Shown one piece after another: positions 59,630-64,000 of a DNA stretch of 64,000 nt (its first letter is position 1; every line of letters begins with the position of its first letter). The notes beneath the pieces are model-generated. The model searched no databases. It had not been told where the DNA came from and was given only the letters and a program-made list of their open reading frames with translations. A program made the translations under genes and the position numbers. The DNA is taken from contig CM061231.1 in NCBI GenBank assembly GCA_030844895.1, positions 156,393,889-156,457,888 of the forward strand, read 5' to 3'. This stretch comes from Ambrosia x helenae. Lineage: Eukaryota; Streptophyta; Magnoliopsida; Asterales; Asteraceae.

Positions 59630-59644
59630 TAATATTGTTAGATT

Positions 59645-60840
59645 AACTTGGTGATTTTGATATTGTTAGACAACATAGTTTGAACTTGCATTTGGAAGCA
59701 TCTAGCACAAGAATTGATGTGCCAACATTGTTAAAGTAGGCTAGCTAAGTTAATGATTTTGTTATGTTTAAGCATAAAGCACAAGAATTCAAGCATAACA
59801 CATATATAAATTGTATGTAAGATGTTTATGAATGGGTACACGTGTATCTTTAATAGTTGTATATGTTTCACCTAAAAAATGTAAAAAAAGACAAAAAGGG
59901 AATAAGTGTATTCACCTCAAATATAAAGATAAATTTGCAAGAAATCAACGACAATAAGAGATTTACGCTTGAACCTAAGTGCATTAAGTATGATGCTTTA
60001 GAATCTATTAATGTTATCTTATAGTTATAATTGTTAGGGGTGACGCTTGGTTCTCGAATTGGTGGAGGTTGAACTCAATTTTTTTCAATCGGTAGTGGCA
60101 AATCGGTAGGGGTCGGACTCAACTTACCTACTAAAATCGCAAATTTTCACTACTGCGCCAAAAAAACAGGGCCAGGGCCCCCTAGCCCTATAAAACCTTC
60201 GCCACTGATAATTTTCGTTCAAAATATATAACTTTGATTTATCTATTTTATTAATATTTCAAAGGCTTATATGCTATGTAGAATCTCATGTGGCACCTAT
60301 GTGGACTAATTAAAAAACAAAAGCCATTAAGTTATTTTAGGAAAAGAAAACAATTTAAAAACAAAATTAAATTTTTTCTCTCATTTTCATCCCATAACTT
60401 TTAAACGTTAATATTTTTTATTTACGAGATTTTTTAAAGAAAAAAATTACAGCAAATTAATGAGCGTTTTATTATCTTTCCAACAAGTACCATAGTGCTA
60501 TATAAAAAACGGAGAAAAAAAAACGACTATTTTTTATGGGGCTTTGTTTTCAAATATATTTTACTTTACTAATAAATCACTACTTAGGGTTTTTTATATT
60601 TGAATAAGAAACGATAAACATAATTTCATAAGCAGAGATTCGTTTTTTTTTTATATTTGAATATGATAATTATGGTAGAAATTTGTTCAAAATAAATAAT
60701 AATAATTATTATTATTAATCATGTAGTGGCAAGTCATTAATCATGTTGTCATATTAGATATTTTATTATGTCATATTAGATATTTCAAACTCGGGATTCT
60801 CCCTGAATAAAAGCTAGTAATAATATAAGCATGACCATCT
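59645..60840. other. AT-rich intergenic DNA
   Basis: No gene and no clear element seen. Confidence 0.4.
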
Positions 60841-60900
60841 TGTTAGGGGATTTGAGTCGATATATAACCACCTCGTTGAAATTGTGGCTCTTGATATTGT
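60841..60900. repeat. Direct repeat, copy 2
   Basis: Second copy of the 59421 repeat. Confidence 0.65.
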
Positions 60901-60954
60901 GAATTACCATCTTGTTGAATTTAAGGACCTTCGTTTGAATATATGTCACATATA

Positions 60955-61110
60955 TACTTTGAATGTCAGAAGCATTTGTTTTCAATCAAGGACTTTGCTT
61001 AAATCCAGAAACAATTTGTCTCATATATACTTGGAATGTAGAAGCATGGTTTGAAGATATGTGTTTTCAATCAAGGGCCACGTATGTTAAATCCAGAAAC
61101 AATTTGACCT
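60955..61110. repeat. Two-copy tandem repeat of about 75-80 bp
   Basis: Both copies contain TGTTTTCAATCAAGG and TAAATCCAGAAACAATTTG; the second has a short insertion. No product. Confidence 0.6.
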
Positions 61111-61344
61111 TGCTTAAATATGTGAGTCACATATATACTTTGAATATATCCTAAAACCCTCTGCAAATCACAAACTCACATGTGTTTTCAATAAAAAAGA
61201 ATGAAATTTTAAGTACTAATACCCAGTGGCGAATTCACCTCTTACTTATGGTGAGCCTGTGCCAACCGTCCAACCATGCCTGTAATGTATTGATTGTAAA
61301 GCAAGCAATTTGAATTAATCAAAAACTTCATTTCATAGAGGAAA

Positions 61345-61870
61345 CTAGCAAGGTTTCCACGCGCGTTGCGGCGTGTTCGCTGTCATTGTCGTCTTATTAC
61401 GGTACGAATGCGACAATGTTAGCCTAAGGAACCACCAAAAAATAAACTGGAAAAAGTGATTGCCTCAAACCAAGTCTTGAAGCTATGACATGCTATTAAA
61501 AAAAATGCAGCTTAAACCACTATACCATCACCCCAATTTGTATTTTAATTTGAAACAAATTATATTTAACATTAAAAAATACTGTTAAAATGAAAAATAA
61601 AAATATAAAATAGCACCAGGCTTGAACTTGAGACCTTCAACTAAGAAAATGTACTTCATACTACTACACCACCAACCTCATTTGTGATTTAAAATGAAAC
61701 TAATTATACCTTACCTTATATAAAGGTGTTGAAGTGAAAAAGAAAACAAAATGCTACATATGGGACTCGAACTTGTGTAGTCTCATTAAGAGACTCTACC
61801 TCATACCATTACACCATAATCTCAAATTGATTTTTTTCTATGAAACTAAATGTATTTAACATGAAATGAT
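61345..61870 (-). mobile_element. Helitron-type end and SINE-like tandem remnants
   Basis: Minus-strand terminus CGCCGCAACGCGCGTGG hairpin, spacer, CTAG|T (CTAG 61345-61348). To its right, two to three diverged repeats of about 130-150 bp carry a minus-strand tRNA-like pattern (for example GGGACTCGAACTTGTG at 61767, TTGAACTTGAGACC at about 61623). Confidence 0.45.
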
Positions 61871-61902
61871 GGCTGTTACTATTCATCTCAATTTCAAATT
61901 AA

Positions 61903-63820
61903 CTAGGTTATGTACCCGTGTGATACACGGGTTGAACAATTTAAATTATATATATTATATATAAATTTAAAATATAATTAAGAAAAATTAGATTACATAT
62001 TTTATTTAAAATAAAAAAAGTTTCCTGTACAACCGAAAAAATATTAAATATTCATGAACCCCTAAATGATTTCTTGTAAAAAACATTTTTATCCACATAA
62101 TTTTTTTTTCAAACATTCAAAATATATCTTCCATACACAGCTATTACCTTGTAGACTGCACGTACAACAAAACAAAACAAAAATAAAAATGTAATAAAGG
62201 TAAATTTGTTTAGGCTAAGATATAAAAAAATGAAATTAATTTAAAAGTATCTCCTCATCCGTTAAACCATCCCAATCGAGTGTTGTTCATTTTTGAATTT
62301 CACTTCAAGTTTCCTCAAAGCCAAAGTATTTCTAACCTTGAGTGTATAATCATTTTTATTCTAATATCAAGGTCCTTGAACATAATGACATTTATTGGTT
62401 CAATTTGATTGTATTATAAAAAAAGATTGTGTAAATTAATAGCCTGAAAATAAAGATTGAAACGAACTAGTAATGCAAAGACTGTTTAGATATTGCATTT
62501 CTCTATTGAAGTAACTTCAAAAAACAAAGTCAATGAAGATTTCAATTAATGATTTTTCATATATAAAATGTATTTTATATATCAAGCTATTATAATATGA
62601 TAATAGCCAAACATATTTAGTTTTGTATTGAATCAAATATTTAATTAATGTGGATTGATTTGTTTTATTTTATTTTATTTGTTTAGAATATTGTAAGAAA
62701 TATAGTTTTAAACTTAGAGTGAAAAACCAAATATTAAAAACACGTTTTTAAGGTACACGATTTAAATTTAATAACATATAAATACATTATCTTAAAAAAA
62801 ATTTAATAAAGATTACTTTTGTTAGTTCATAAACATTTTCAAATTATGTCTATTAATTTATATCTAATTTTGTATTAAAATATAATTATATTAATTGATT
62901 TACAGAAACATAGAATATATATATATATATATATTAAACTGAATTCCAGTAATTATTTTAATAATTATAATTGTAACAAATAAAAACTGAATAAGTAATA
63001 ATTATTAAATAAAGAAACAAATTAAAATAAATGTATTGATTAAAATAATAAAATGGGAGGCTTTATAAGGGAGTGTCATGTGTCCCTCATGTGTTTTATT
63101 TTAGTATTTAGTGTGGTATAGATGTAGATTAATTTTAAACTTAGAATAACAGATTAATTTTTTTAAAAATGGGTTAATTTAAGGTACATGATTTAAGTTA
63201 AAAGTTAATAATACATAAATATAAATATGTTATATAAAAAAGAATCACGTGTTTTCTTTTCTTAATGATTTCAGTTACAACTATGATAATTAATATAATT
63301 ACTAAAATTTAATTTAATAAACTTATATGATGGTTTTGCAAATCAATTATTATAATTAAATTTGAGTTTAATGTATTAAATAAATAAATGAGAGAATTCA
63401 TGAGGGAGTGCCATGTGTCCCTCATGTGTTTTTTTTATTATTTAGTGTAGATGTAGATGTAGATGTAGATGTAGATTAATTTTAAACTTAGAATAACAGA
63501 TTATTTTTTTAAAATGAGTTAATTTAAGGTACATGATTTAAATTCAAAGTTAATAATACATAAATATAAATATGTTATATAAAAAAGAATCATGTGTTTT
63601 CTTTTATTAATGATTTCAGTTACAACTATTATTATTAATATAATTACTAAAATTTAATTTAATAAACTTATATGATGGCTTTGCAAATCAATTATTATAA
63701 TTAAATTTGAGTTTAATGTATTAAATAATAAAATTAGAGAATTAATGAGATAGTGTCATGTGTCTCTCATGTGTTTTCTTTTATTATTTAGTGTAGATAC
63801 ATAGTATAATAGAGGACAAA
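61903..63820 (-). mobile_element. Helitron-type element with perfect 3' hairpin and tandem array
   Basis: On the minus strand the end reads CCCGTGTATCACACGGG (perfect stem), ACATAAC, CTAG|T (CTAG 61903-61906). Extending right, the DNA is very AT-rich and contains a tandem array at 63071-63800. The 5' end may lie near 63810 (TCTATTATACTATG on the minus strand), but the expected flanking base does not fit, so it is uncertain. Confidence 0.5.
63071..63800. repeat. Tandem repeat, about 340-bp unit
   Basis: GTGYCATGTGTCYCTCATGT starts units near 63073, 63408 and 63754. The first two units agree over nearly the full length; the third breaks off after about 50 bases. An ATGTAG minisatellite lies at 63450-63475. 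Confidence 0.75.
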
Positions 63821-64000
63821 AAGGACAAACTTCACACTAAAACATGCATGAGAAGAATAATGCGTATTGAAGAAATAATTATTTTATTCATTGTTGATTA
63901 TATACTTACTTTATTTGAATTTTACTGTTTTTATTATTTTATTATGTTTATATAAACTAACCATTTTAAGTATCAAATCATTTGTTTTTAAAGTATTTTT

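Overview
The window is nuclear DNA of a flowering plant (eudicot; the gene and transposon families would suit an asterid such as a daisy relative, but this is not proven). It is AT-rich, gene-poor and packed with nested mobile elements. No RNA genes, CRISPR arrays, operons or prokaryotic features are visible.

Two host gene groups stand out. The first is a same-strand (minus) array of four paralogues of the basic-7S-globulin / EDGP / TAXI family of secreted, proteolytically inactive aspartic-protease-like proteins (about 1.1-2.5, 17.8-19.2, 28.7-30.0 and 38.9-40.2 kb). Copies 2 and 4 have intact frames. Copy 1 carries a one-base frameshift and copy 3 a single nonsense codon. Copies 1-3 share a duplicated upstream block with a palindromic ACGT-containing motif. 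The second is one intact three-exon cytochrome P450 gene of the CYP76 type (51.4-58.5 kb, minus strand) whose 5.5-kb first intron is full of SINEs, Helitron-type ends and simple repeats.

The rest is mainly transposons. 0-0.7 kb: broken copia-type gag/protease fragment. 3.6-5.7 kb: a MITE and Helitron-type ends. 5.7-17.3 kb: three Mutator-like (MULE) elements in a row; the middle one is split by a 2.76-kb solo LTR and by a nearly intact but pol-less Ty3/gypsy-type element, and the third carries an intact Myb/SANT-like ORF. 19.5-22.8 kb: a LINE 3' fragment in the promoter of paralogue 2, then a CACTA element with a MULE nested inside it. 23.9-28.7 kb: a young copia element inserted exactly at the poly(A) signal of paralogue 3. 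30.5-35.4 kb: a copia element with identical 155-bp LTRs but about six frame breaks. 35.9-37.7 kb: two TIR elements. 41.5-45.4 kb: an orphan LTR and a truncated copia related to the previous one. 46.7-51.2 kb: inverted-repeat and tandem-repeat DNA and a Helitron end next to a captured serine-palmitoyltransferase (LCB2) exon. 58.9-64 kb: a copia-type solo LTR, a SINE with a 15-bp target duplication, Helitron ends and AT-rich tandem arrays.

The general picture is a defence-type gene cluster made by tandem duplication and then spread apart by successive transposon insertions, several of them placed in promoters or 3' ends of the paralogues. I did not find a convincing wholly new system. The most unusual items are the palindromic upstream block, the insertion that regenerates a poly(A) signal, the element with identical LTRs but a broken coding region, and the MULE carrying a Myb/SANT gene.
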